DNA from: Buxus sempervirens
Lineage: Eukaryota; Streptophyta; Magnoliopsida; Buxales; Buxaceae
DNA length: 64,000 bases
Reading direction: 5' to 3'
Assembly: GCA_947561395.2 (NCBI GenBank)
Contig: OX387187.1
Span: 41,459,829-41,523,828, forward strand
The translations under genes were made by a program, and so were the position numbers. Position 1 is the first letter of the stretch. Each line of letters starts with the position of its first letter. The notes under the pieces were generated by a model. It was not told where the DNA came from, did no database searches, and saw nothing but the letters and a program-made list of their open reading frames with translations. Below, piece after piece: positions 44,131 to 56,400 of this stretch.

Positions 44131-46044
44131 TCTTTACTACTATAAAAAGCACGAAGCCCTTTAATGTTTGTCCATTTTTGCTTTCCTAAAATATCCCTCA
44201 TCTTCTCTATATTTTCTCTTATTTTCAAACCACTTTCACAACCGTCCACTACCAAACGTTGTATCATCCCCTCCTCTTCCAACAGTTATCTCCTTTCAAA
44301 GTTGAGATAAGTATAAAAAAACATGCTCTCTTAACCGTCACAACCTCTACTGTACATAAAGCGAGGCGTCCTTTGATAATCGCGCCAACAAAACATATTT
44401 GCTTTACCCATAATGTCCTTGAAAGTCATTCTTAAAGTTAATTAATTTAAGAATACAATTGTCTTTTCTGTCGTAAATCATCTTAAACCGTTTCCTCCTC
44501 AATCGTCTCCACTCCGACCCATCGTCTTCCCCATCTCTCATACTGTCATATGTCAAAACCGGGAGCCGTTATAGCAACTGACATTTATCAGCTTGGGTTG
44601 TTCTTCTTCTAATTTTTAATGAGCAAATTCGCCATCATTGGATGCTCTTCGCCGACGCTGTCACTCCAGCAAGACTATAACATTCTCAAACACTCAATGG
44701 CTTTAGATCTGGATTGAGACCCAAGCCTATTTTGTTGTGTTCAAACTAATTTAATAGGTATTTAAGGCATTTTTTATGTTGATTCTTATGGTAATTGTTG
44801 GCTTTCAATTTTGATATGTTTGTAAAATAAATTTAAGTTTTGGTTTCAAGATTCTCAATATCAATTGTCTTCAGTGGTTTCCTCCAACTATAACATCATT
44901 GTCCTTCTTCGATCAGTTGTCAATCTTGCATTGCTCAGGCGATGATTCATTGAATCTTAACGGCTCACAAGGAGGATTAAAAACTGATTTCTCAATCTCT
45001 GTTTTCACCACTCCACTTTCATTCTACAGATACCAAGATTAAAAACTAATTTCTTAGTCCCTGTGTTCACCGCTCCTATTTCATTTTCCAGGTATTGAGA
45101 TATTTCGTTCAAAACATTTTATTGGAAGAGAAGATTAAAAACTGATTTCTCAGTCTTTGTTTTCACCGCTCCACTTTCATTCTCCAGGTACCAAGATTAA
45201 AAACTAATTTCTTAGTCCTTGTGTTCACCGCTCCTGTTTCATTTTCTAGGTACTGAGATAATTCGTTCAAAACATTTTATTGGAAGAGACGATTACAAGA
45301 AGTAAGCCTCTATGTTTTTTTTTTAATCGTTCCGGTTGCTTTCCTTTTCTCATGTGGAATTACAGGGATGTGTCGTTTTTGCTTGCTGTTTCTCAAACTG
45401 TATCTTTTAGGGTTAAAGTTGCGGGGAAAACTCTACACTATTAAAGATATATGTGACATTTTCTTTTCTAACCTTCGTTCTAGAATGTGTATTAGGTATT
45501 CGAGTTTATGCCAAATGGTTCAGAAGATCGAATGAAAGAAAATGGTACAAATGACAGTGAGTAAAGTGGATACCGATTGATTGTTATTGCTGGATTCTTT
45601 CCAATAAATTTTTAGTTTACTAAGATATGCAAAATATTTAATCAAAGGATGTAAATTATGACAAAAATATTATTACATATATTTGGAGGATCAATATTAC
45701 AAAATATTGATCCTCTGTAATATTGATCCTCCATATATTCCTCCTACAAAAAAATGTTATTTCTCTAATATATGATTGATTATTTCTAGGCGGACATTTT
45801 TTTTTGTTATGCTAATAATATTTTTTATGGATTATGATACAGTTGACAATCTTATTTGGAGATTTCATAGAGTATTTTCGAGTTTCTACTTACTAAAGTG
45901 AGAATGGTATGTTGTCTTCCATTTGTACTTCAATTAGTCATTTAAGATAACAATGCGCGATATTATAATTTGTTTGGTTAACTTCATCTCAGAATAAGAA
46001 TATAAATAAAATTCCCATGTGCAACGCATATGCATATTTACTAG
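44131..46044 (+). mobile_element. Helitron A, non-autonomous (1914 bp)
   Basis: Starts TCTTTACTACTATAAAAAGC after an A and ends in CTAG before a T, with a short hairpin (ATGTGCAACGCATAT) about 15 bp before the end. It contains no Rep/helicase. Its last 350 bp resemble 52570-52900 within Helitron B, so A is probably a deletion derivative of that family. Confidence 0.75.
44975..45292. repeat. 158-bp tandem duplication in Helitron A
   Basis: GATTAAAAACTGATTTCTCA begins copies at 44975 and 45133. Each copy itself holds two related halves of about 75 bp. Confidence 0.8.
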
Positions 46045-46123
46045 TTACTATAAAAAGCACGAAACCTCTTAATGTTTGTCCACTTTTCTCTTTTCAGAAT
46101 ACCCTCACATTGAAAAGGGTTTG

Positions 46124-46430
46124 ATCGCACCTGTCCTTTCGCTTCACCGCACCCATTGGGAACAGTAAAATCACGTATTCACCGCACTACTTATGAACAG
46201 TTCGCACCTGTCCTTTTGCTTTGCCGCACTCCTTGGGAACAGTGAAATCACGTATTCATCACACTGGTTATGAACAGTTCGCACCTGTCCTTTCGCTTTG
46301 CCGCACCCCTTGGGAACAGTGAAATCACGTATTCACTGCACTACTTATAACAGTTCGCGCCTGTCCTTTTGCTTCACCGTACCCCTTGGGAAAAGTGAAA
46401 TCACATATTCACCGCATCACTTATGAACAT
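46124..46430. repeat. ~77-bp tandem repeat, four copies, near the 5' end of Helitron B
   Basis: Copies start near 46124, 46202, 46279 and 46355. Each contains GCACCTGTCCTTT, CTTGGGAACAGTGAAATCAC and TATTCACCGCA or variants. Confidence 0.85.
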
Positions 46431-47162
46431 TGACTCGAATCACGTATTACGATTTCCGCAACGTGGTGAAACGTGAGAACCGGAAGGCTAAAAAGTTTAT
46501 TTAATTACTAAATAATCATAAAGCTAATCTCCCTTCAATCCTCATCACGGTCGCAGTAGATTAAAAAAAAAAAGACAAATTCAAAACCAGGATTCTTTAA
46601 CATCTTTATCCTAAATATAACCGAATAAGATATATTACCAAAAAAATATATATTTATACTACCAAATATCAAAACCTTCTTTACGCACACACGCCATGTA
46701 CAAATATCTCAATGTCAAAATCACAATATTCATCTATCAATTCGACTGAGAACATGATCAAAGTAGAGATTTATCTGAATCAAATCTTGTCAAGATCTAC
46801 AGAGTCTGTAGAGCACCATCTCGTAGGTAACGTTCCACCTGAAAATAATACATACAGTAAATGTCCAACACATATCTCATTCTCATACTATAGCATGACA
46901 AATTGACAAATGGAAGTTCCTTTGACTTGGATCTGACAGCAACTTAGCTCTTGCTTTTCCTCTGTGTCTTTGATATAGGCTATAGCTTCTGCACAGGTCT
47001 CCCACAGCTGGAAATGTCCTCTTAGTTCACAGCTGTAGGTTTACGTCAAGGATCTGAATTAAGCAAGACCCAATATTCTCAAAGCAGAAAGGTTCAATAT
47101 AGTTCTTGGTTGAAGAACACGGTCATCTATTGCCTCCTCACTTCGTCTAATAATCTCAGATC
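46431..47162. other. Gene-free part of Helitron B
   Basis: AT-rich with no recognisable gene; a 64-codon frame at 46712-46906 is not convincing. Confidence 0.4.
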
Positions 47163-47264
47163 ATGGACGGAAATGGCGTGGTTTGTCGTTCTATTGCTTC
47201 CTCGCTTCGTCTTCACTCCGGCGTTGGCCTTCCTTGCGAGAAACACCTTGTCCCCGACAAACCG
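47163..47264 (+). pseudogene. Captured exon 1 in Helitron B (unrecognised gene)
   Basis: An ATG-started segment of 34 codons ends exactly at a GT donor (CCGgtaact). It reads a Ser/Leu-rich, organelle-transit-like N-terminus. The splice boundary and even codon count suggest a genuine first exon taken up by the Helitron. The source gene is not recognised. Confidence 0.42.
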
Positions 47265-47553
47265 GTAACTGCCTATCGAATGTTAGTTCTTCTGTTCTCT
47301 AACTGTTTGTCGAAATGTTTTCCCCTAAGAGAACTCCAACAACGTCGAAATCAACATGTAACTGCAATTCCGTTGCTTCACTTTTCAGAACACCCTGATA
47401 ACTGCCTATCACACCCTTTCAAACGGTCACGTACTATGGCATTAGACTCAAAAGAAAGAACAACCGTTTCCCATCATTTCTGATCACATTTGCAGTCTTT
47501 GTTTGTGCTTCCATCTTCATATCCGTTCTGGGAATATTTCGTTTTTCAGCCAG

Positions 47554-47655
47554 ATTAGCCTCTTCCGTGACGCTTGGCGGGGGCGCACTAACATTCTCGT
47601 ATTGTTGACTGTTGGGAATCTTGTCCCAAATTTCAAAGAGAGGAAGAGCAACCAG
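47554..47655 (+). pseudogene. Captured exon 2 in Helitron B
   Basis: Starts after the acceptor TTTTTCAGCCAG and ends at CAGgtcagt; 34 codons, in phase with exon 1 and without a stop (contains FRDAWRGRTNILVLL). This supports 47163-47264 and this segment being neighbouring exons of one captured gene. Confidence 0.42.
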
Positions 47656-48017
47656 GTCAGTTGCATTTGTTATTATAAATTTGTCTTAACAGAGTTATCG
47701 TCATCATGTTCATCTGTGTTCAATGGATATATCAGTTTGGGCTCCTTTAGTTTGGTTTGTTAATTATTATATCCACCTTCAAGAGATTACCTGATATGTT
47801 TTGGTTTTGGTTAGTAGGCTGTGAAGCCTGAACTTTCAGTTGCTGAAATAACGTTTTGTTTAAGAGGCTTCACTCATTAAAATTCTGCGTATAAAGCTTT
47901 CTACCTCCTGTGATAATAGTGAACTGTTTTTGTAGTATGAGATGGGCACCTGACAAAAACAGATCCCTTCCCTTACTTGGGGAGATATCATTGTAGTGTC
48001 CCTACCACGGCCTCTAT

Positions 48018-48018
<1 letters not shown>

Positions 48019-48086
<68 letters not shown>

Positions 48087-48087
48087 C
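48019..48087. repeat. (GA)n microsatellite
   Basis: About 34 uninterrupted GA dinucleotides. Confidence 0.95.
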
Positions 48088-48987
48088 TATCTCTCTATCT
48101 TTTATCATTCTGTGTAATCCTAAACAGAAAACGTAACGTAATGGTTGTAGTGATGACAGAGGAGCAGCAACCTTAGCTTCTCAGAGGGGAAGAATAGGAA
48201 CAGCAATCGATCAAAGAAACATCAAATTCTGTTCCCAAAAGAACAATCACATTAGTGGAAAAGATTACCTTATTCCACAACTATGAAATCAGGGATGATT
48301 GGTTGTTGGAATTAGATGATGCTGCATCCTGATCCCCAGTAATAAACCCTTAATAATGGAAGGCTGTTTGGGCCTATTATGTTGTCATATATGTTTCTTT
48401 AGGCGAGTTGTTTAGGGCAATGCTGCTATTTGCATACTTTGTGAAGCCATATAGTTTTTCTGCTCTTAGTAAACATCCCTCACAGGTCGATTGTAACCTC
48501 CCCTGGATGGATTGGCAATATGGAGATGTTAAGGATAATGTTGAGCACCTTTTTTTCTTTATAATTTTTTTTTCCTGTCTTACTACCCCCATCCTCCATG
48601 GGTAGATTGCAGCCTCTTTTTTATTCCGTCTTCACTAATATATATATATGGTCCACTAAAGTCCATATGGCAAATGTGACTGGTGCTAACATCTGTTATG
48701 TTAAGTGGGACATTGTGGAAAATAAACTACTTAGATTTCATTATGTTAAACAAATAGATATTGTGGAAAGGTATAGATTTCATTAAACAAATAGATTTCA
48801 TTATGTGAAACAAATAGATATTGTGGAAAATAATCACTTGTACTATTTTTTACAGAGGATTAGGAAAGGTGTTACAAATATATGTATTGCATTGCATCTT
48901 TTGTAAGTATGTTGAATATCTAATTCTCCATGGTACCTTGTTCAGCAAGCGATTTTACACATAGTTTAGCAAATATTGGGTTTTTAG

Positions 48988-49163
48988 GGAGTCAATGGAG
49001 AGCGAGCAAAAGATCCTTGAGGAGGTATATTTTTCTAGCTTTTAAAGGGTAGGGAGCTGGGGTTAAAAAATGTAGCCTCTACATTGACAGTTAATGATTT
49101 GATGCTTGCTAACAGGCCATTAAGAATGCGAAGGAAAGGGATCGGAGGACACTCTTACGTGCT
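48988..49163 (+). pseudogene. Captured exons 3 and 4 in Helitron B
   Basis: Two short segments with splice-like borders: 48988-49024 (after TTTTTAG, before gtatat; reads MESEQKILEE) and 49116-49163 (after AACAG, before gtaaga; reads AIKNAKERDRRTLLRA). Together they read a charged helix. They may belong to the same captured gene as 47163-47655. Confidence 0.35.
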
Positions 49164-50137
49164 GTAAGATTCAAAAACTTGTTCTGCTACTTTGCTGGCA
49201 GATATATCATTTCCTGGGATTACCAGAATTATTCGATTGGCATGCAACCAAAATTCAAAGAAAGTAGCTTTGCCTAGGCTTGCTGTGCTTCCTTTTGGGT
49301 GTTCATGCATGATAATCCCATTCCATAGTAGGTCCATTTTTGCTTTACCTTTCTCCTCCAAATCAAATTGTAAGTTGCAAGTAGTCGGTGGATACTGGTG
49401 CAAAGAAAATCAACTTTGATGAGTGTAGTATGGATAACTATGAATGCAAGTTCGTTTTTGTAAATAGACTGGTTTGCTGTAAATTTTGGGAAACTATAGA
49501 CCTACCTTTTAGCTTTGGTTTCCAGTTGCCATAAGAAAAATGAATCCCCTATATCTAACAACTTTCTTGCAGACAAACTAACGTTTGTCATTAATTTGAT
49601 TTAGAAGAAGAGAAGTGGGAATCAAACCTTACAGTTGATGGACTGCATGTTGGAGGACCGTTGGTTAGAGGGGGATTTTTTGGTATCTGGAACCCATTCT
49701 TGAAACTGAAAATGAGATTTAGTGATGGTGATTCTGTTCGGTTCTTGTGGGGCATGGATTGCACTAGAAGCTACCAGTAATTCTCAGACATTGCCTTAAC
49801 AATAGGAAGGAAACGTGGGGAGGCATATGGACCAGACAGACCGAGAAAATAACGTAACAAGGAATTGATTTCCTTCCTGTTGTTAAGGCAATTTGCTATG
49901 GAAGATGTTATGTGACTGGGCCCCATCTTACAATTTGCTGACTTTTTATTGCATGTTGTGCTTATCAATTCTGGGGATTTAGGTTTATTTTAAGTTTTTA
50001 ATGTTTTCAGAAGCTTGTCACATGATTAGAGGTTCTTTTGTGGGCAACAGCCCAAAAAATGCTGCCTTGAGCATCAAGCTTTAAAGCTCAAAGTTGCTAT
50101 AAAATTGATATCAAAACCATAATTTTGGCTTTTATCT

Positions 50138-50181
<44 letters not shown>

Positions 50182-52175
50182 GACAAGATATATAATTGTG
50201 TTGTTTGAGGTGGTCACCAAGGCACCTAGCTGATCAGGCATTTTTGGGGACTTTTGTCATGCTTCCTATGCTAGCATTATTTAGGCAATTGCTAGAAATC
50301 TAGATTACTACCTAGACATTATTTTAGATCGAGTGATCTCTTGGCCAAATAATTATATGAATTTAGAAAATTTTTTATTTGTGATTAAATTTATGGTAGA
50401 TATAATGAAAATGATTTTGGTTTATTTATAGTTATTGGTTTTAGTTCATTGAGTTGGCATAGTTACATGTGGATCCATATGTTAACTAGGCAGTGAATAA
50501 GGTTAGACTTTATCATTTTATTCCATGTTTTCATTTGTTGTGTTTCTTCCTGGTTGGGAGGGCTTTCCGGTGGAAATGCTATAATGATCTTGTTTATGCC
50601 CGTTGGCAATATTTGGTCATGCTTTCCTAAGCTACCATCATTTAGGCAGTTGCCTAAACATCTAAATGACTTCCTAAAAATGATTTTAGAATGAGTGATC
50701 ACTTGGCCTTATAATTATATAAATTTAGAAATTTTTTCTTAGTTATTAAACTTATGATAAATAAAATAAATTATTAAAATATGATTCAATTCCCATAATG
50801 AACTGAGAACTCTATTAAGGAAATGTGGGATACTAAATTGCAGAATTATATTAATTTTTCAACCCATGATCAGTTTAAGTCTGAAGCTTCTTCACTTAAC
50901 TCTTTGAACTTCTTCATAATGTTCATATTATGACCTTTGCACAGGAAAACTCATAATGGCTCTGTTCCATTATATTTCAGTCATATCCCACTTCAATTCA
51001 TTTGGTATTCCTTTGGTATTACTGACACAAGAGATGTGATTTCTACACTATCATTTCTATTTATATGTGTAAGTTAAGAAACCGTCATGAAATAATCAAG
51101 AAATTGTGATAGAATAGAAATAGGGGTTTGGTATCTTACATACTAGGTAATTTATCATCCTTATTTAAGAAGATAATTATTTCAGCTATTGTGGTTTGAT
51201 TCCATCATGGATTTCCGATCATATTCTCTGTAGTGATATTTTATATCTTTTATTTTTTAACTAAATTACATAATAATACATTTTTTGTTAACTAATGGCT
51301 CTAAACCTTTTTTGTACTTATAAAATTTGATCAAGGCATCATTCAAACTTGAAGAGGATGTAGTGTTTCACTTTCACCAATTAGGTGAGACCCTATTTCT
51401 CTTTGTTTTCATGGTTAAAATGTCGATGCTCATTGTTTAGAAATAATGGCAATCTTATTTATTTTTATAGTTTTACAAAAAAAATTGTGCCCTGTCTTGC
51501 TCTCTCATTCCACAGCTAGCCTACCAAAATTATTTAGTTCTAAGTTCCTCACCTTTAATATGTTATTAATCATCTCATGTTTGCTACGCTTGTTGGGTAG
51601 GGGGATGTGAATAGAGCTGAAGTGGGATTTTATGACAAAGAAATCTTTTAATTTATTGTAGATGTGCTAGGAATTTGCCATGGAATTCGAATAGGGGTAA
51701 AGAATTAAAAATTATATATGTTTGTTGGGTAGGGAATTCGAATAGGCTTGTTGTGTATCATGCATGATTCAGCCCATGTATAGGCCCAAAAAAGAAACCC
51801 AATTTGTTTATATAGTTTCCATGAATTAGAAAGTTGAACCAAACTGATAGCCGCATTGGGAGAGTTGACAAGCTGATCATTGTCATTACCAGGCACCACA
51901 ATTTTTTGAATACAATTTAGACAATAGAATATATGAGTTCTCTATTGAACATCTTATGAGTTCTCTATTGGATACCTTAAACAATAGAATATATGAGCTC
52001 TCTATTGAATATCTTATTATTCCTTAACAAAGTCAACCGTGCTTCTCTATTAGATAATCATAAGTCTTGAATATCTTATTATTGATTAACAAAGTTAAAC
52101 AATAGAATATGTGACTTCTAATAATAATACAATATAATCATTATATTTGATTAATTATTAATTCTTTCTATTAGG
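49164..52175. other. Long gene-free interior of Helitron B
   Basis: AT-rich sequence with many short frames, none convincing. Repeated forms of TTTAGGCAATTGC...AGTGATC(A/T)CTTGGCC occur at about 50278-50350 and 50640-50710, an internal duplication. A (TA)n tract is at 50143-50178. Fragments of captured host sequence may be hidden but cannot be named. Confidence 0.4.
50143..50178. repeat. (TA)n microsatellite
   Basis: About 17 TA dinucleotides. Confidence 0.95.
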
Positions 52176-52529
52176 GTGAAATTATGCATCATGGCTTCAT
52201 ATAAAAGCACTGGACAAATGAGTTACAATAGACAAATGATGCAAGAGGATGGTGATCATTTCGAAGAAAAAGTGGAGGATAAATTTTCAATTTTAGAGAC
52301 CCCAAAATATTCTAAAAAGCAGAAGAGGCAGAGGCTTACTGCTATTGAATATCGAAGTGCATTACGTAAACAAATGAAGGGCGAAAATGGTGATCATTTC
52401 CAAGAACACGTGGAAGATAATTTTTCATTTTTAGAGAGACTCATAAGTTCCAAGAAACAAAAGAAACAGAGATTGATTGCTATTGAATATCGAAATGCAT
52501 TACAAGGATTAATGGGGATACATCATTGA
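52176..52529 (+). CDS. Small charged ORF with a two-fold internal repeat upstream of Helitron Rep
   Basis: A 117-codon frame with ATG at 52176 (or the second Met six codons later). Residues about 24-66 and 69-110 are two copies of one ~43-residue unit: GDHF followed by an acidic patch, then SKKQK-x-QRL-x-AIEYR. The strongly basic KKQK segment could contact DNA or be a nuclear localisation signal. It lies about 0.9 kb upstream of the Rep/helicase gene and on the same strand, and may be its first exon; a longer fusion cannot be excluded. I recognise no named family. Confidence 0.42.
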   Translation: MKLCIMASYKSTGQMSYNRQMMQEDGDHFEEKVEDKFSILETPKYSKKQKRQRLTAIEYRSALRKQMKGENGDHFQEHVEDNFSFLERLISSKKQKKQRLIAIEYRNALQGLMGIHH

Positions 52530-53448
52530 AGGCACCTTCATGTTGATAAGTGCCAATAGGATATTTTAATTTTTTTAGTTCTCCCATAAATGTTATTTCG
52601 CCAGTATAAGATATATGATGGATTATTTGTACACTGATAAATTTTTTTAAATCTTATTGTTATGGTTATAATATTTTTTGATGGGTGATGATACAGCTGG
52701 GAAGCTTATTTGGCGATTTTCATAAAGCACTTTTAATTTCCAGTTAACATAAGTGAAAGATGTATATTCTCTTTTAGTTATACTTCAAATCAAATAATCA
52801 ATTATAGTAATAATGGGCATTATTATAATTTGTTTTAGTGAATTATTAAGAATATGCCATTGTTTCCATTTTAATTCCATCTTAGTATAAGAATAATATA
52901 ATATTAATTACACTTAATTCATGTTTTAATTGCTTAAGGAGAAAACTATCATTAATACAGAAAGATGGTTGCAATTCTATATTAGGTGTCACAGTTTTGA
53001 ATATTATGGTAACAAAGAATTTCACAGATGGTCTCTAATCAAGGAATGCACATTATTATACTTTGTTTTAGTGAATAATATGATATTAATTACACTTTGT
53101 TTTGGACATATTAAGATGTAAACTATAATGCTTAATTCATGTTTTAATTGCTTAGGGAAAAAAATTTCATAACTGCAAAAAAATAGTTCGTTTAATGTTT
53201 GCAATTTCTATTACGTGTCACAATTTTGAATATTTTGGTAGCAAAGAATTTCACAGATGACTTCAAATCAAGGTATGTTTCATTTCCTTTTATAATGTTA
53301 TTTAACTAATCATTTAAATTTATTTTTTGTTTCCCCTCCTATATATATTTAATTTTAAATTTTATTTTTGTACACACACACACACAAACAAAAAGACACA
53401 CACATACATTTGTGCATATAGCCTTTATATTTTGTAAAATGTTAGTTC
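52530..53448. repeat. Spacer with a ~150-bp direct duplication
   Basis: CTTAATTCATGTTTTAATTGCTTA and what follows at 52913-53055 recur at 53129-53275 (shared core GAATTTCACAGATG). 52570-52900 resembles the 3' part of Helitron A. An ACAC-rich tract is at 53371-53410. No gene is seen. Confidence 0.6.
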
Positions 53449-56400
53449 CAGAGAACATACGTGCATGGAGACGAATCTATAGAAGAAATTGATATGCCCG
53501 CCTATCAGAAGAAGACCGAGAACAATACATTCAGGGTGTTACTGACTATGGAAAAAGGAGAATGAACCATGTTGCCTTTTACCTAAATGAACATAATGTT
53601 GCGGAATCTAGTGACAATAGGCGAATGCGATGGTTATTGAAAGCTCAGATAGTCTGTAAAGAAATTGCAGGTTAGCCTTATAACATAGGTAAAATAATTG
53701 TTTCATAGGTAAACTATACATTGATGAATTTCTATTTGCTATTTGATTTATAGGTAAACTATTTTATGAACCAGTTTGTTCTGTCGCACATATCCTCAAG
53801 AGAGTTCCATTTTGTACTTACTGTAGAGCAAAAAAATTTGAAAACAAACCTCCAACCTTTTGTTGCTATAATGGGCAAATCAAATTAGCAACAAATAGAG
53901 TTCCATCTGAGTTATACAACTTATTTACTTCTCAAGAAAGTGATGCATCTGTGTTTTGAAGACATATACGGGCATATAATAGCATTTTTGCTTTTACATC
54001 GTTTGGAGTTAAATTGGACAAGGATCTAGCAAACTCAAGAAAAGGTGTATACACTTTCCGTGCACAAGGGTAGATATACCATGATCTACCAGCATTTGTC
54101 CCCCCGAATGAGAACTCCCTGTTATTTTCAGTTATACTTCTATGACACATACCATGAATTGCAAAACAGAATGAGTATATTACAAGATGTGGATCTGCAA
54201 GAGGAAATTGTGACGAAGCTAATGGCTGTACTGTCTGAAAATCCGTATGTTAAATTTCTTCGCAGCTTGAGATAAATAGAGTCATTAGAGGATTATGTGA
54301 TCCATATTAGAAGTGATGTTAAGATTGATCAAAGTGTTTACAATGCACCTTCAGTAGATCAAGTTGCTGCTATTTGGATTGAAGGAAATAATCCTAATAT
54401 ACTTCGTGAAAGAAATATCATAGTGCATGCACATTCAGGACATATTCATAGGGTGAAACATTATTACAGTTGCTATGATCCTTTGCAATATCCTTTATTA
54501 TTACCAAGAGGAGAATTAGGATGGCATCCTAAAATATATAAGTAGAGTTATGTGCAAGTTGGAGATTTTAATGATGAAGCCAACCGTGATTCAAGTGTTC
54601 CAAGATTGAATTCAGCATCCGATATTTTCAGCCAAGAGCAAGAAGGTATTTATATAATGTTTTATTAAATTAACTATTTACTTGTAAATAGAAAATTATG
54701 TTAAATATTATTCTTATTTTTTAACTTCTATTAGTGAGTGCTTTATATTTCTATTCCTGTATATGTATATTTATTACAATTAAAATTATAGATGCAGATG
54801 ATGGAAGTAAAGAAAAGGTTTCATGTCATCAATATTATTGTTACAAACTACAGATAAGAGATTTGGATCATTCAATACTGTTATATGCTGGGCGACTACT
54901 ACAACAGTATGTGGTTGATATGTATATAAAACTTGAGTCAACTCGATTGGACTACTATCGAAGGGGACAGTCAAAGATCAGAGCTGAATTATATCAAGGG
55001 ATAGTTGATAGTGTATCATCTGGGGAAATTCGAGGCAGCAAAGTAGGTCAGAGAATAATTTTGCCCGCATCTTTTATTGGTAGCCCAAGAGACATGCGTT
55101 GGAGATATTTGGATGCGATGGCATTGGTGCAATGATTTGGTAAACCTGATCTATTTATTACTATGACATGTAATCCTGAGTGGGACGAAATCCAAGAGCA
55201 ACTTAAGAGATAGCCAGTTTGATAGACCAGACTTGACTGCAAGGATTTTTAGAGCGAAGCTCCAAGATTTAAAAGACCAATTGTTCAAGAAACATATATT
55301 TGGGAAGGTTGCAGCACAAGTTCATGTGGTTGAATTTCAGAAAAGAGGATTACCACATGCACACATGTTGGTAATTTTAAAATCAGAATACAAGATTACT
55401 GGTCCTGATCAATATGATAGATTTGTATGTGCTGAGATTCTAGATCCTGAAGTGGATTGCATACTTTATGAATTGGTTAAGAAACATATGATGCACGGAC
55501 CTTGTGGAAATTTCAATAAGAAAAATGTATGCATGAGAAATGGAACATGCAAGAATCACTATCCTCATCAATTTTCACCCAATACATTACAAGGAAGAGA
55601 TTCATATCCCATATATAGAAGAAGATGCAATGGCAGATAGGCATTAGTTCATAATGTTTGCTAGATAATCGGTGGGTGGTTTATAATCCCTATCTTCTTA
55701 CCAGGTATAACTGTCATATCAATGTTGAGATTTGCTCTGGTTTGAAAGCAGTTAAATACTTATATAAGTATATATATAAGGGTCATGACAAAGTTGTTGT
55801 GCATGTTGCACCATCCGAAGTGACTAATTTAATTGATGAAATTCAACAATTTCAAGATGGACGGTGGGTATCTTCTCAAGAAGCAATATGGAGAATTTTT
55901 GAATTCAACTTGAATGAAATCTGGCCAGCAGTAATTAGTTTACAGTTGCATCTTCCAAACAAACAATGTGTGTACTATTGGGAGAATCAAAATTTGGAAA
56001 GTATGATCCACACAGATGATATCAAAAAGACAATGCTAACAGAGTTCTTCCATGTGTGTTGCCTCAATACTAATGCACGCCAATACTTATATAGGGAGTT
56101 TTCTGAACACTATGTTTGGAATAAACAATCAAAGTGTTGGACAATGAGAAAAAAAAGAAACATGATTGGACGTCTAAATGGTGCAAACCCATCTGAAGGG
56201 GAGAGATATTACTTGAGACTCTTATTAAATCATGTTCGAGCACCAACATCTTTTGAATATCTATTGACAGTAGATGGTATGAGATGTGTATCGTTCAAAG
56301 AGTCAGCACAAAAACGTGGATTGTTGGAAACAGATGAGAGTACATCAGAATGATTATGAGAAGCTGCTTCGTTTCAAATGCCATTCGAGCTCCATCGCTT

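Noticed and set aside
44085..44282. 65-codon minus-strand frame across Helitron ends
   Set aside because: It spans the junction of two element termini and cannot be a conserved gene.
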